From the NCBI GenBank assembly GCA_028873865.1, contig JAPPNI010000027.1:1-64000 (forward strand): a DNA stretch of 64,000 nucleotides, read 5' to 3'. The stretch comes from Chloroflexota bacterium. Lineage in GTDB: Bacteria > Chloroflexota > Dehalococcoidia > Bin125. This document shows positions 33,973 through 43,109 of this stretch, in pieces (position 1 is the first letter of the stretch; every line of letters starts with the position of its first letter). Position numbers and translations under genes: made by a program. Below the pieces are notes generated by a model. That model had not been told where the DNA came from. It did not search any database and was given only the letters and a program-made list of their open reading frames with translations.

Positions 33973-36114
33973 TTAACGCTGGCGTGACACTGGCTCCTTA
34001 CGCCGCAGCGGCCGTCGGCGGCGCCCGTAGGCCTGATCGCTCCACTGCTGGAGGTCCTCGCCGAGGGCGGCCTGATCGCGGCGCAGCTCGACGATCTGGT
34101 CGCGGAGCGCGGCGGCCTTCTCGAACTCGAGGTCTCGCGCGGCCTGTTTCATCCGCGATTCGAGCTCGGTGATCATGCGAGCGATCTGATCGGGCGTCAT
34201 GTCTTCGGGGATGGTCGCGCCGAGCCCGACATCGTAGCCGGGGCCGTCCTCGGCGACCATCCGCTGCTCGAACTCGTCGCGGACCTGGTTGGCGACGTCG
34301 GCGGCGATGTCGCGGATTTCCTTGGTGATCCCGATTGGGGTGATGTTGTTGGCCTCGTTGTACTCGCGCTGCGCCTCGCGCCGGCGGTGGGTTTCGTCGA
34401 TTGCCCGGCGCATCGAGTCGGTGACCCGGTCGGCGTAGAGGATGGCGTGGGAGTTGACGTGGCGGGCGGAGCGGCCGATGGTCTGGACCATGGAGCTCTC
34501 GTTGCGCAGATAGCCTTCCTTGTCGGCGTCGAGGATGGCGACCAGGGAGACCTCGGGGAGGTCGAGGCCTTCGCGCAGGAGGTTGATGCCGACCAGGCAG
34601 TCGAAGACGCCGAGGCGCAGGTCTCGCAGCACCTCGACTCGCTGGAAGGCGTCTTGCTCGGAGTGGAGGTAGTAGGTGCGGATGCCGACCTCGCGCAGGT
34701 AATCGGCGAGGTCCTCGGCCATTTTCTTGGTCAGGGTGGTGACGAGCGTGCGTTCGCCGCGGTCGGCGCGGGTCTTGATCTCGCTGACGAGATCGTCGAT
34801 CTGTCCGTCGGTGGGGCGCACCTCGACATCGGGGTCGAGCAAGCCGGTAGGGCGGATCAGCTGCTCGACGATCTCGGCGGAGTGGTTGTGCTCGTACTGG
34901 GCGGGGGTCGCCGAGACGAAGACGACCTGGTTGATGTGGCGCTCGAACTCGTCGATGTTGAGCGGCCGGTTGTCGATCGCCGAGGGCAAGCGGAAGCCGA
35001 AGTCGACCAGCGTTTGCTTGCGCGAGGTGTCGCCGCCGTACATGCCGCGCACCTGGGGAATGGTCATGTGCGACTCGTCGATGAAGAGCAACCAGTCCTC
35101 GGGGAAGTAATCGAGCAGGGTCCAGGGCGTGGAGCCGGCGGCGCGGCGGGCGAGGTGGCGAGAGTAGTTCTCGATGCCGGGGCAATAGCCGGTCTCGCGC
35201 AGGGTTTCGAGGTCGTAGCGGGTGCGTTCTTCGAGCCGGGCGGCTTCGAGGATGCGGTCCTCTCGGCGGAGTTCTTCCAGGCGCTGGGCCAGCTCGGCCT
35301 GGATGTCTTCAACCGCGGCCGCCATGCGTTCGTCGGTGGTGACGAAGTGCTTGGCCGGGTAGATGTCGACCCGGTCGCGCTCGGCCAGAATCTCGCCAGT
35401 GAGCGGATCGAGTTCGACGATGCGCTCGACCTCGTCGTCCCAGAACTGGACGCGGACGGCGAGGTCTTCGTAGGAGGGATGAATGGTCAGGGTGTCGCCG
35501 CGGATGCGGAACTTACCGCGAGAGAGAGTGAGCTCGTCGCGCTCGTACTGCTGGTCGACGAGGCGTCGCAGAATCAGGTTTCGTGAATAGGACTTGCCCT
35601 GTTCGAGACTGAGAACCATGCCCTGGTAATCCTCGGGCTCGCCGAGACCGTAGATGCAGGAGACGGAGGCGACGATCAGCACGTCGCGGCGCTCGAAGAG
35701 TGCGCGGGTGGCGGCGTGTCGGAGCTTGTCGATCTCGTCATTGATGTCCGACTCCTTGGCGATGTAGGTGTCGGAGCGGGGGATGTAGGCCTCGGGCTGG
35801 TAGTAGTCGTAGTAAGAGACGAAGTATTCGACGGCGTTGTTGGGGAAGAAGTCGCGGAACTCGGTGCAGAGCTGGGCGGCGAGGGTCTTGTTGTGGGCGA
35901 GGACGAGGGTGGGGCGGTTGAGCCGGGCGACGATGTTGGCCATCGTGAAGGTCTTGCCGGAGCCGGTCACGCCGAGCAGGGTCTGGGCACGGTGGCCGGC
36001 GTCGAGTCCTTCGACCAGGCGCTCGATCGCGTAGGGCTGATCGCCGGTGGGCTGGTAGTCGGCGCTGAGTTCGAAAGCCCTCGCGTTGCGGGCGGGCGCG
36101 GAAACGGTGGTCAT
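33973..36114 (-). CDS. uvrB: Excinuclease ABC subunit B
   Basis: 713 aa damage-verifying helicase of nucleotide excision repair. Walker [13 protein letters not shown] near residue 48, the beta-hairpin region [22 protein letters not shown] ([16 protein letters not shown]), helicase motifs V/VI ([31 protein letters not shown]), YADRVTDSM, and the C-terminal UVR helix pair ([22 protein letters not shown]) that binds UvrC. Leaderless start at ATG 36114. UvrA is at 49342; UvrC is not in the window. Confidence 0.97.
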   Translation of the reverse strand: MTTVSAPARNARAFELSADYQPTGDQPYAIERLVEGLDAGHRAQTLLGVTGSGKTFTMANIVARLNRPTLVLAHNKTLAAQLCTEFRDFFPNNAVEYFVSYYDYYQPEAYIPRSDTYIAKESDINDEIDKLRHAATRALFERRDVLIVASVSCIYGLGEPEDYQGMVLSLEQGKSYSRNLILRRLVDQQYERDELTLSRGKFRIRGDTLTIHPSYEDLAVRVQFWDDEVERIVELDPLTGEILAERDRVDIYPAKHFVTTDERMAAAVEDIQAELAQRLEELRREDRILEAARLEERTRYDLETLRETGYCPGIENYSRHLARRAAGSTPWTLLDYFPEDWLLFIDESHMTIPQVRGMYGGDTSRKQTLVDFGFRLPSAIDNRPLNIDEFERHINQVVFVSATPAQYEHNHSAEIVEQLIRPTGLLDPDVEVRPTDGQIDDLVSEIKTRADRGERTLVTTLTKKMAEDLADYLREVGIRTYYLHSEQDAFQRVEVLRDLRLGVFDCLVGINLLREGLDLPEVSLVAILDADKEGYLRNESSMVQTIGRSARHVNSHAILYADRVTDSMRRAIDETHRRREAQREYNEANNITPIGITKEIRDIAADVANQVRDEFEQRMVAEDGPGYDVGLGATIPEDMTPDQIARMITELESRMKQAARDLEFEKAAALRDQIVELRRDQAALGEDLQQWSDQAYGRRRRPLRRKEPVSRQR

Positions 36115-36121
36115 GATTGAG

Positions 36122-36127
36122 AGCTTA
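36122..36127 (-). promoter_or_regulatory. -10 box TAAGCT for leaderless uvrB
   Basis: TAAGCT on the minus strand, seven bases before the uvrB ATG at 36114. No LexA-like site was recognised around it. Confidence 0.5.
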
Positions 36128-36170
36128 GCGAGATCGGGGAGATTGGGGGCGAGAATTTCTCGATGACGGC

Positions 36171-36410
36171 CGGGGTTTCAGGTTTCAGGCGAACAACTTT
36201 TTTCGGGGCGTCCGGCACGACGATCTCCAGTGTTTTACAGGGAATTGGGTCGTTTTCGCTTTCAGCTTTTTTCAGGTTCTTTCAGGTTTCTTCAGGTGTT
36301 TTCGGTGGCCGGGCGTTCGATTTTGTTCGGATTTGTACGGTTTCGTACGGATTTGTCCGATTCTGTCCGGATTTGTGCGGACGAGAGCGGGTATGTGCGG
36401 ACTGATTCGG
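36171..36410. repeat. Helically phased 10-bp degenerate repeats (TTCAGGTTYT and ATTTGTNCGG)
   Basis: Within the 432-base uvrB-ruvA spacer. From 36251 to 36310, units of 10 bp follow TTCAGGTTYT. From 36321 to 36410, nine units follow ATTTGTNCGG in unbroken 10-bp register. T tracts recur once per helical turn, which predicts bent DNA. The spacer is clearly AT-richer than the coding DNA around it, and no convincing gene is present. The second unit matches the repeat at 20591-20640. Confidence 0.75.
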
Positions 36411-36546
36411 GGGTATCTCGGGTGTATATCGGGGACGGTCGAGTGGCATCGTCGCTGCTGCTTCCGGCTTCGATCATGCGCGCTGGGGCCATCGTATACG
36501 AATATGGGTTCTATGGGTTGCGGCGTGGTGAAGCGGGTAACAGAGG

Positions 36547-37200
36547 TCAGGGCGCCGAGCCGATGTGCTCGAGCACGGAGCGGAGCAGATCCTCGGTGGT
36601 CTCGGGGGGAGCGAGATCGGGGGCGCTGAGGACGGCGGCGATCCAGCGGTCGGCGTCGCGGCGGGTGTAGCCGAGTCCGACGAGGGCTTCGGTGGCATCG
36701 GCGGCGATGGCGTCGGTGGGCCTGACCGGGCGTCTGGCTTTGGTATCGAATCCTTCGTCGACAAGCATCGCTTCCTCGACGACCTTGCCCTTGAGGTCGG
36801 CGATGATGCGGTCGGCCTGGCGGGCGCCGATGCCGGGGAGCTGGGTGAGGGTGCGGCGGTCCTCGGCCTCGATGGCCTGGGCGATGGTGGAGACGGAGGC
36901 GGCGAGGGCCTGCTGGGCCTTGGCGACGCCCATCTGGGGGACGCCGATGAGTTTGCGGAAGAAGTCGCGCTCTGTTTGTCGAAGGAAACCGATGAGCACA
37001 GGCAGCGGGGCGCGGTCGGGGACGTGGTAGTGGGTGAAGAGATCGAGGACGTCGGGACGGTTGTCCTCCAGCGCGAGCCAGACGGCGGTTGGCAGGCGGA
37101 CCTCGTAGACGAGTCCACCGGCTTCGGAGCCGGTGTCGATCTCGACGCTCTGGGATTCCTCGTGCCAGTCGACGGCTCGGCCGCGGATGCGAGAGATCAC
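36547..37200 (-). CDS. ruvA: Holliday junction DNA helicase RuvA
   Basis: 217 aa. N-terminal OB fold (VISRIRGRAVDW...LVYEVRLP), HhH motifs (RKLIGVPQMGVAKAQQALA and LTQLPGIGARQADRIIADLKGKV), acidic/proline linker, and the C-terminal domain III (ATEALVGLGYTRRDADRWI) that contacts RuvB. Start at GTG 37200, overlapping the ruvC stop by four bases (GTGA). ruvB does not follow: after the stop comes the phased-repeat spacer and uvrB. Confidence 0.95.
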   Translation of the reverse strand: MISRIRGRAVDWHEESQSVEIDTGSEAGGLVYEVRLPTAVWLALEDNRPDVLDLFTHYHVPDRAPLPVLIGFLRQTERDFFRKLIGVPQMGVAKAQQALAASVSTIAQAIEAEDRRTLTQLPGIGARQADRIIADLKGKVVEEAMLVDEGFDTKARRPVRPTDAIAADATEALVGLGYTRRDADRWIAAVLSAPDLAPPETTEDLLRSVLEHIGSAP

Positions 37201-37691
37201 TGGATTTCCAGGCTCTCGGCGACGGGCGTCATCAGGTGGTGGCAGTAGGCGACGGCGAGGGCGTCGGCGGCGTCGGCGGGGGCGTCGAGCTCGGCGAGGC
37301 CGAGCCGGGCCATGAGCGCCTGCTTGACGGCCGGTTTGTCGGCGGAGCCGAGGCCGGCGACGGCTTCCTTGACCTGGCGCGGGGGATACTCGTGTACGGG
37401 GACGGCGGCGGCGGCGGCGGCGATCATGGCGGCGGCCTGGGCCTGGCCGAGGGTGACCGCGGTCTTGACGTTGCGGTGGTTGAAGGGGCGCTCGATCGCG
37501 ACGGAGTCGGGGCGGTGGCGCTCGACCAGTTCCCTGACGTTCCAGTTGATGGTGTTCAGCCGCTCGGACAATGGACCGTCGGGGGGGCGGATGGTTCCCC
37601 AGCGGAGTCCTGCGGCGCCGTCGGGGGCGATCTCCAGCAGGCCCCAGCCGGTCGCGTTGAGGCCGGGGTCGATGCCGAGGATGCGGGTCAT
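37197..37691 (-). CDS. ruvC: Crossover junction endodeoxyribonuclease RuvC
   Basis: 164 aa Holliday junction resolvase with the RNase H fold. Catalytic acids: D7 in ILGIDPGLNATGWG, E in VAIERPFNHRNVKTA, and the DAADAL pair near the C-terminus. Leaderless start at ATG 37691, six bases after TAAACT. First gene of a ruvC-ruvA operon. Confidence 0.96.
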   Translation of the reverse strand: MTRILGIDPGLNATGWGLLEIAPDGAAGLRWGTIRPPDGPLSERLNTINWNVRELVERHRPDSVAIERPFNHRNVKTAVTLGQAQAAAMIAAAAAAVPVHEYPPRQVKEAVAGLGSADKPAVKQALMARLGLAELDAPADAADALAVAYCHHLMTPVAESLEIQ

Positions 37692-37697
37692 GGATCG

Positions 37698-37703
37698 AGT
37701 TTA
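37698..37703 (-). promoter_or_regulatory. -10 box TAAACT for leaderless ruvCA
   Basis: TAAACT on the minus strand, six bases before the ruvC ATG at 37691. Confidence 0.5.
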
Positions 37704-37767
37704 GGGGTTGCCGGGAGGGCGTTGGTTGGAGGCTTGCTTCAAATGGGGACGACTGTGCTGCACGCTG

Positions 37768-37798
37768 CGAGATGCCCGCGGCAAGCGCGGGCATGACG
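37768..37798. repeat. GAGAT/ATGAC palindromic repeat, copy C
   Basis: Hairpin with stem GCCCGCG/CGCGGGC between GAGAT and ATGACG, in the yebC-ruvC spacer. Nearly identical to copy A at 2142-2172 and in opposite orientation to it. Confidence 0.75.
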
Positions 37799-37810
37799 GA
37801 CGTGGTGGCG

Positions 37811-38557
37811 CTATGCCTCGACGAGGGCGGCGTCGGGGAAGTCGGCGTTGGTGAAGACTCGCTGGACGTCGTCGAGGTCTTCGAGGGAGTCGATCAGGCG
37901 CATCAGCTTGCCGGCCTGGTCAGTGTCGACGGGGACGGTGTTGGTGGCGCGCATGACGACCTCGGCCGAGGCGATCGGCGCGCCGGCTTCCTCGACTGCG
38001 CTGCGTGCGGACTCCAGGTCGGCCGGCGCCGTGATGACCTCGACCAGTCCTTCGTCGACATCGACGTCTTCCGCGCCGCCGTCGATTGCGGCGAGCATGA
38101 TGTCGTCGGGGTCGAGCTGTTCGTCGACATCGACGGCGATGACGCCCTTCTGCTCGAAGAGCCAGGCGACGGCGCCGGATTCGGCGATGCCGGTGCCGGC
38201 GCGGGTGAGGGCGGCGCGGACCTCGGAGACGGTGCGGTTACGGTTGTCGGTGAGGGAGTCGATCAGCAGCGCCGCGCCGCCGGGTCCGTAGGCCTCGTAG
38301 CGGATTTCTTCCAGCTGCGATCCGTCTCCGCCGCCGGAGGCGCGATCGATGGCGCGCTGGATGTTGGCGTTGGGCATGTTGGAGGCGCGGGCGCGTTCGA
38401 CCGCGAGGCGGAGGGCGGAGTTTTCCTCGGGCTTCGGTCCACCGGAGCGGACGGCGACGGCGATTTCGCGTCCGAGCTTGGTGAAGAGCTGGCCGCGCTT
38501 GGCGTCGGTGACGCCTTTCTTGCGCTTGATCTGGGCCCATTTGGAATGACCGGCCAT
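37811..38557 (-). CDS. YebC/PmpR-family protein (translation or transcription factor)
   Basis: 248 aa YebC family. Opens MAGHSKWAQIKRKKGVTDAKRGQLFTKLGREI, with NSALRLAVERARASNMPNANIQRAIDRA, EEIRYEAYGPGGAALLIDSLTDNRNRTVSEVRAAL and GVIAVDVDEQ. Members act as DNA-binding regulators or relieve ribosome stalling. Usually linked to ruvCAB, as here. ATG 38557 has GGGAG upstream. Confidence 0.95.
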   Translation of the reverse strand: MAGHSKWAQIKRKKGVTDAKRGQLFTKLGREIAVAVRSGGPKPEENSALRLAVERARASNMPNANIQRAIDRASGGGDGSQLEEIRYEAYGPGGAALLIDSLTDNRNRTVSEVRAALTRAGTGIAESGAVAWLFEQKGVIAVDVDEQLDPDDIMLAAIDGGAEDVDVDEGLVEVITAPADLESARSAVEEAGAPIASAEVVMRATNTVPVDTDQAGKLMRLIDSLEDLDDVQRVFTNADFPDAALVEA

Positions 38558-38599
38558 TTGTCGAACTCCCGTGCGATCAAGCGGCTGCGACTGGGAAGA

Positions 38600-39388
38600 T
38601 CAGTCTATCGCGCCGTCGAGGAGCGTGTTGACGTCGCCGACGATCGTTTCGGCATCGGCAAGCATGGCATGAAATGTGAGGTCGTTGTGTAGCGGGGTGA
38701 CAGTGACGGCGCCTTCGATGATGGCGGCGACGTCCGTGTTGGGAGCGATATTGGCGTCGGGACGCAGGACGAGCTGCCGGCGGGTCGCTCCGTGTTCGTC
38801 GGTGCGGTCGATGACACGAGAGGGGGATACGTTGGCGACCGGGGTGACGCGGACGCCGGCGAAATCGGAGATTGACCGATCGGGCGCGTTGACGTTGAGG
38901 AACTGGACCTGTCCGCTAGCCAGCAGTCGTTGAGCGATGCGTCCGGCGATGACCGCGGCGTCGCGGAGATGGTCGTCCTCGAAGGACCAGAGCGAGGCGG
39001 CGATGCTGGGCAGGTTGCGCAGGTAGCCCTGCATGGCGGCCATGACCGTGCCGGAGTGGAGGATGTCGCGGCCAACGTTGGGTCCGGGATTTACGCCGGA
39101 GACGATCATGTCGATGTGTCGCGGGGCGAGGTGGCGGATGCCCTGCAGGACGGCGTCGGTAGGGGTGCCGTTGACCTGCCAGGCGTCGACGCCGTCGAGT
39201 AGTGAGTGGGCGCGTTCCGTCTCCAGGTCCCGTCGCAGCGTGACTGACGCCGACATGCCGGACTGGTTGAAGGCGGGGGCGACGACGAGGACGTCGGCGA
39301 AGTCGAGCACGGCCTCGGCCAGATGCCAGAGGCCGGGGGCTTCGATGCCGTCGTCGTTGGTGGCGAGCACGAGGGGTCGGTCGGTCAT
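38600..39388 (-). CDS. surE: 5'/3'-nucleotidase SurE
   Basis: 262 aa survival protein E: metal-binding ATNDDGIEAPGLWHL at the start, VAPAFNQSGMSASVTL, VNGTPTDAVLQGI, and VSGVNPGPNVGRDILHSGTVMAAMQG. Dephosphorylates nucleoside monophosphates and short polyphosphate. Leaderless start six bases after TACGAT. It is followed by yebC, 42 bases on. Confidence 0.95.
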   Translation of the reverse strand: MTDRPLVLATNDDGIEAPGLWHLAEAVLDFADVLVVAPAFNQSGMSASVTLRRDLETERAHSLLDGVDAWQVNGTPTDAVLQGIRHLAPRHIDMIVSGVNPGPNVGRDILHSGTVMAAMQGYLRNLPSIAASLWSFEDDHLRDAAVIAGRIAQRLLASGQVQFLNVNAPDRSISDFAGVRVTPVANVSPSRVIDRTDEHGATRRQLVLRPDANIAPNTDVAAIIEGAVTVTPLHNDLTFHAMLADAETIVGDVNTLLDGAID

Positions 39389-39394
39389 GGCGGG

Positions 39395-39400
39395 ATCGTA
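39395..39400 (-). promoter_or_regulatory. -10 box TACGAT for leaderless surE
   Basis: TACGAT on the minus strand, six bases before the surE ATG at 39388 and just past the stop of the P1 peptidase gene. Confidence 0.5.
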
Positions 39401-40465
39401 TCAGCCGTCCGGATGGGCGGATGATCGCCACTCCGAGACCGACGGGATTCCGGCGAGCGAGGTGGCTTCGCGGACGCTGCGGAGGGTGGCCTCGGCGACG
39501 GCTTCGGCGGCCATCGTTCCGGTCAGGGTGAGCATGGCGGGGATGGTCGTGACGTCGATCTCGCCGGTGGCGAGGGTGAAGATGGTGTCGCCGTCGCCGG
39601 GGGTGAAGACGGGGTCGATGGTGCGGGCGAGGCCAGCCGATCCCATGATCGCGACGCGCTTGGCCGTTCCCTTGTGCAGTCTGGCGTTGGTGGCGATCAC
39701 GGCGAGCGTGGTGTTTGCGCCGGCAGAATCGCTGCTGAAGTTGGGACGGGACTGCTGGAGTTGTTCGAACTCAGCCAGGGATCGATTGAGCAGCGCCTGA
39801 CTTGAGCGAGACATGGTTCCTTGCTGTTCGCCGCGAGATCCGGCGACCAGATTGCCGGTTGATGGGTCGACGATGTCGCCGACGGAGTTGGTCGCGACCA
39901 GCGCTCCGACGATCAAGCCGGAATCATGGACCAGCGAGGCTGTGCCGACGCCTCCCTTGAGCAACGTGTTCGCACCCCCGGTCTTGGCGACGGTGCAGCC
40001 TGTCCCGACGCCAACGGATCCCTGTTCCAGGGGTCCGCTCGACGCGCTCGAGGAGGCGCGGTATCCGCTGTCGCCGGTTGGATGCACAGCGTTGCCGATC
40101 ATGAGGTCGAAGACGACTGCGCCCATCGTGAGCGGCAGCGGGGCCAGTTCGGGCATCAGCGGCAGACCGGCACCGGATTCCTTGAGGTAGCGGCGGACTC
40201 CTTCGGCGGCGTCGAGGCCGATCGTGCTGCCACCGGTGAGGAGCACGGCATGGATCTCCTGAATCGAGTTCTCGGCAACGGCGAGGTCGGTGTCGAGGGT
40301 GCCGGGCGCGCCTCCGGGCTGGAAGACGCCGGGTGTTGCGCCAGCCCGGGCGAGGACGACGGTGCAACCGGTGGCGTTGTCGAGATCGGTGTCGTGGCCG
40401 GCCTCGATGCCGGGCACGTCGGTGATGGCGTCGTGGGGTCCGGGAGCGGAGCGGGGTTCAGTCAT
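39401..40465 (-). CDS. P1-family (DmpA/NylC-like) self-cleaving aminopeptidase or amidase
   Basis: 354 aa Ntn-hydrolase-like DmpA fold. Visible: AITDVPGIEAGHDTD, GCTVVLARAGATPGVFQPGGAPGT, VLLTGGSTIGLDAAEGV, VGVGTGCTVAKTGG, GGVGTASL, and the cleavage-site region AGANTTLAVIATN. The proenzyme should cut itself before the Thr of that region, making it the N-terminal nucleophile, as in NylC oligoamide hydrolase. Start set at ATG 40465, overlapping the nitrilase stop by eight bases; an upstream extension is Ser/Pro-rich and not conserved. Confidence 0.9.
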   Translation of the reverse strand: MTEPRSAPGPHDAITDVPGIEAGHDTDLDNATGCTVVLARAGATPGVFQPGGAPGTLDTDLAVAENSIQEIHAVLLTGGSTIGLDAAEGVRRYLKESGAGLPLMPELAPLPLTMGAVVFDLMIGNAVHPTGDSGYRASSSASSGPLEQGSVGVGTGCTVAKTGGANTLLKGGVGTASLVHDSGLIVGALVATNSVGDIVDPSTGNLVAGSRGEQQGTMSRSSQALLNRSLAEFEQLQQSRPNFSSDSAGANTTLAVIATNARLHKGTAKRVAIMGSAGLARTIDPVFTPGDGDTIFTLATGEIDVTTIPAMLTLTGTMAAEAVAEATLRSVREATSLAGIPSVSEWRSSAHPDG

Positions 40466-41375
40466 CGATCTGTACGGGCGGCTTGGGTCGCTTGTCCCAG
40501 TGGAGCTGGAAGACGTCGGGTCGGGCGTAATGTCCGGCGGAGTCAACCCAGCGCTTGGATTCGATGGTGGATTCGAGGTCGATCTCGGCGTAGATGATGG
40601 TTTCCTGGTCGGTGACCGGCTTGACGAGATACTTGCCGCCCGGCGCGATGATGGCCGAGCCGCCCGAGGCGTGCCAGAAGGGTTCCTCGCCCAGCGGCGT
40701 ACCAGCAGGCAGGAGTTTGGGCGACATGGTTTCGCGGGCGACGATCACGTAGCAGGCGTTCTCGTAGGCGAGGTGCCGGGTGGCGGCGTCGATGACCGGG
40801 TGGAGCTGTTCCCAACCGGGCCAGACGGAGGCGTGGACCTGGATACCGAGCGTTGAGAGCGCGTAGCGGGCGGGGGCCATCTGGTGCTCGTAGCAGATCA
40901 GACCGCCGAGGCGGCCGACCTCGGTGTCGTAGACGTCGAGGTCGGAGCCGTCGCCGTAGCCCCAGATCAGACGCTCGGTGAGTGTGGGCACGAGTTTGCG
41001 GTGCTTGCCGAGCAGCGAGCCGTCGGGTCCGATGTAGGCGAGCGTGTTGTAGATCGTGCCGGCGTGGGGTTCGCGCTCGTTGACTCCGATGGTGACGTGG
41101 GCCTGCGCCTCGGCGGCTGCCTGCGCGATGCGGTCCCAATCGGGGCCGGGGATGGCGATGCTGTTCTCGAAGGTGTGCTGGTAGAGGGTTGTGAAGGCCT
41201 GGCGGTTGGTCGACTGGCCGTGGTAGTAGGGATAGGAGGGGATCCAGGTCTCGGGGAAGACGATCAGGCTTGCGCCTTCGCGTCCCGCCTCCTCGATGGC
41301 GGCGACTGCCTTGTCGATGCCTTGCTCAAGGGTGAGACCGGGTGCGCGCTGGACGGCGGCGGCGAGATAGGACAT
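40458..41375 (-). CDS. Nitrilase/carbon-nitrogen hydrolase
   Basis: 305 aa. The catalytic triad is visible: Glu in LIVFPETWIPSYPYY (near 44), Lys in LGKHRKLVPTLTERLIWG (near 130) and Cys in GGLICYEHQMAPARY (near 165). The length and the GYGDGSDLDVYDT segment fit branch 1 nitrilases/cyanide hydratases rather than amidases or carbamoylases. Middle gene of an SDR-nitrilase-P1 peptidase operon, 25 bases after the SDR and overlapping the peptidase. Confidence 0.92.
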   Translation of the reverse strand: MSYLAAAVQRAPGLTLEQGIDKAVAAIEEAGREGASLIVFPETWIPSYPYYHGQSTNRQAFTTLYQHTFENSIAIPGPDWDRIAQAAAEAQAHVTIGVNEREPHAGTIYNTLAYIGPDGSLLGKHRKLVPTLTERLIWGYGDGSDLDVYDTEVGRLGGLICYEHQMAPARYALSTLGIQVHASVWPGWEQLHPVIDAATRHLAYENACYVIVARETMSPKLLPAGTPLGEEPFWHASGGSAIIAPGGKYLVKPVTDQETIIYAEIDLESTIESKRWVDSAGHYARPDVFQLHWDKRPKPPVQIDD

Positions 41376-41400
41376 GGTTCGGTTCGTTTCAGCGGGTGGT

Positions 41401-42189
41401 TCAGCGGGGATCGAGGGACCAGAGTCCGTAGCCGCCGGTGACGGGGACGACGGTGCCGGTGATGTAGCTGGCGGCGTCGGAGAGGAGGAAGGCGACTGCG
41501 CCGGCGACCTCGTCGTCTGCGCCGAGGCGGCGCATGGCGGTGTGCGACTCGACGCGCTCGCGGTACCAGCCGGGCATGGGCTCGGTCAGCGGGGTGTCGA
41601 TGAAGGCGGGAGCGACGCAGTTGGCGCGGATCGGGGCTGTGAGGGAATGCGACCACTCGGCGGCGAGGGTCTTGGTCATCGCCTCGACCGCTGCGCGAGT
41701 CATCGAGTAGGCGGCCTGCCTTGGGAGACCGTATTCCGCGCCGACGCTGGAGATCGTGACGATCGATCCTCCGCGATCGGCGTCGATCAGGCGGGCGGCG
41801 AAGTTTCGGGTGAGGAAGAAGGTGCCGCGCTGGTTGATGTTCTGGATGTGGTCGTAGTCCTCGGCCGTGATCCGTTCGCCGCGCTGGAGGATTGGCGAGA
41901 TGCCGGCCACGTTGACGAGGCCGGTCAAGGGGCCGATCGTGTCCTCGACGTCATCGAGCAGGGACTCGTGGTCCTCGATGGCGGCGACGTCGGCGCGGAA
42001 GGCCCAGGCCTGGCCGCCGTCGTCGCGAATGGCCTGGGCGACTTCCTCGACCTGCGCGACGGTTCGCGAGGTAACTGCGACCCTGGCGCCCATCTGCGCG
42101 ATCAGTTCGGCGGCGGCGCGGCCGATGCCGCGTCCCGCGCCGGAGACGAGTACGACCTGACCATCGAGGCGGAAGGGGGACTGGCTCAT
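41401..42189 (-). CDS. SDR-family oxidoreductase with Lys-to-Arg change at the active site
   Basis: 262 aa. Cofactor motif SGAGRGIG near 13, NVAG near 92, ISSV near 140, and the catalytic segment AAYSMTRAAVEAMTKTLA: Tyr is kept but the usual Lys four residues on is Arg. The C-terminal VPVTGGYGLW is normal. The Arg could still lower the Tyr pKa, so activity is possible. First gene of the nitrilase operon; ATG 42189 has GGGAGG upstream. Confidence 0.92.
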   Translation of the reverse strand: MSQSPFRLDGQVVLVSGAGRGIGRAAAELIAQMGARVAVTSRTVAQVEEVAQAIRDDGGQAWAFRADVAAIEDHESLLDDVEDTIGPLTGLVNVAGISPILQRGERITAEDYDHIQNINQRGTFFLTRNFAARLIDADRGGSIVTISSVGAEYGLPRQAAYSMTRAAVEAMTKTLAAEWSHSLTAPIRANCVAPAFIDTPLTEPMPGWYRERVESHTAMRRLGADDEVAGAVAFLLSDAASYITGTVVPVTGGYGLWSLDPR

Positions 42190-42212
42190 ATTCGCTGCCT
42201 CCCGAACGTTGC

Positions 42213-43109
42213 TCAGGACCGTCCTGGTTGCGGATCCTCGAGCGCGACGGTGTCGCGGACGTGAAGATACAGCCAGATCAGGTCGCGCGCGGCGGCGGTG
42301 ATCTTGTCGATGGCGTCGATGAAGACTTCGAGCTGCGGCTCATGGACGGCCAAAGAATGCGTGAGCAGCACTCGACGGCGCTGATTGAGCACCACAAGCG
42401 CGACCTGGTCGGGATTCATTGCCCGTTCGGGCAGCCAGTCCATCTTGTGCGTCAGCGCGGTGGACTGCTTGAGGCCGTCGGCCAACTCGAGCAGGACGCC
42501 CTGGTCGACCTTCTGCACGCGCTCGATTCCATTGGAGATCGCGAGCACGGCTCCGGCGAACTGACGCCACTCCTTGCGTGGGATGTCGTCGCGGGCGGCG
42601 TCGACGTCGGCGAGGGTGGGCAGCTGCAGGTCGCGCAAGAGCTCATCGGAGGTGCGACCGGCGGTCAGGATGCGGAATGCCGCGACCGACGGGGCGCTGA
42701 GTTCGAAGTTGGTGAATGTGGTCAGGAGCGGCTGCTCGTGCCGGCGGCGGAGCGCGACGTAGAGCGCCATGAGGTCCTGGGCGGCGTTGAGGTACTCCTC
42801 GACGATGCGCATGCCGATGACCTTGCGGTCGTCGGGGTCGGCGAGGGCCTGCGAGCGGAAGAGCGCCTCGGCGACGGTGCGGTGCGCCTTGGCGCCGAAC
42901 CTGGCGTAGTTGTCGAGGAAGGCGATTTCGATCGCTTCGAGTGAGCGGTCCCAGCACGGGGCGCAGACGCGTGTACGCGGGTCGGTATTGGCCAGGTCGA
43001 ACTCGTCGCCGCAATCCTCGCAGTTGGCGATCGCGATGTCGTGGCGAGCGTCGATATCGGCCCGGTAGGGCTGTCGCGGATACGGCTCGGTGGGCTGCTG
43101 CCTGGACAT
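42213..43109 (-). CDS. Zinc-ribbon protein with long helical domain, function unknown
   Basis: 298 aa, not recognised. The N-terminus has a CxxC...CxxC zinc ribbon (Cys30, 33, 49, 52; ANCEDCGDEF and RVCAPCW). The remaining 240 residues are predicted helical, with alternating charged and aliphatic residues and a KMDWLPERAMNPDQVALVVLNQRRRVLL segment near 225. No membrane helix. ATG 43109 follows GCGGAGGCGACC. A TAGCCT box about 20 bases upstream may be its promoter. It is 24 bases upstream of the SDR-nitrilase operon and might be co-transcribed with it. Confidence 0.7.
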   Translation of the reverse strand: MSRQQPTEPYPRQPYRADIDARHDIAIANCEDCGDEFDLANTDPRTRVCAPCWDRSLEAIEIAFLDNYARFGAKAHRTVAEALFRSQALADPDDRKVIGMRIVEEYLNAAQDLMALYVALRRRHEQPLLTTFTNFELSAPSVAAFRILTAGRTSDELLRDLQLPTLADVDAARDDIPRKEWRQFAGAVLAISNGIERVQKVDQGVLLELADGLKQSTALTHKMDWLPERAMNPDQVALVVLNQRRRVLLTHSLAVHEPQLEVFIDAIDKITAAARDLIWLYLHVRDTVALEDPQPGRS

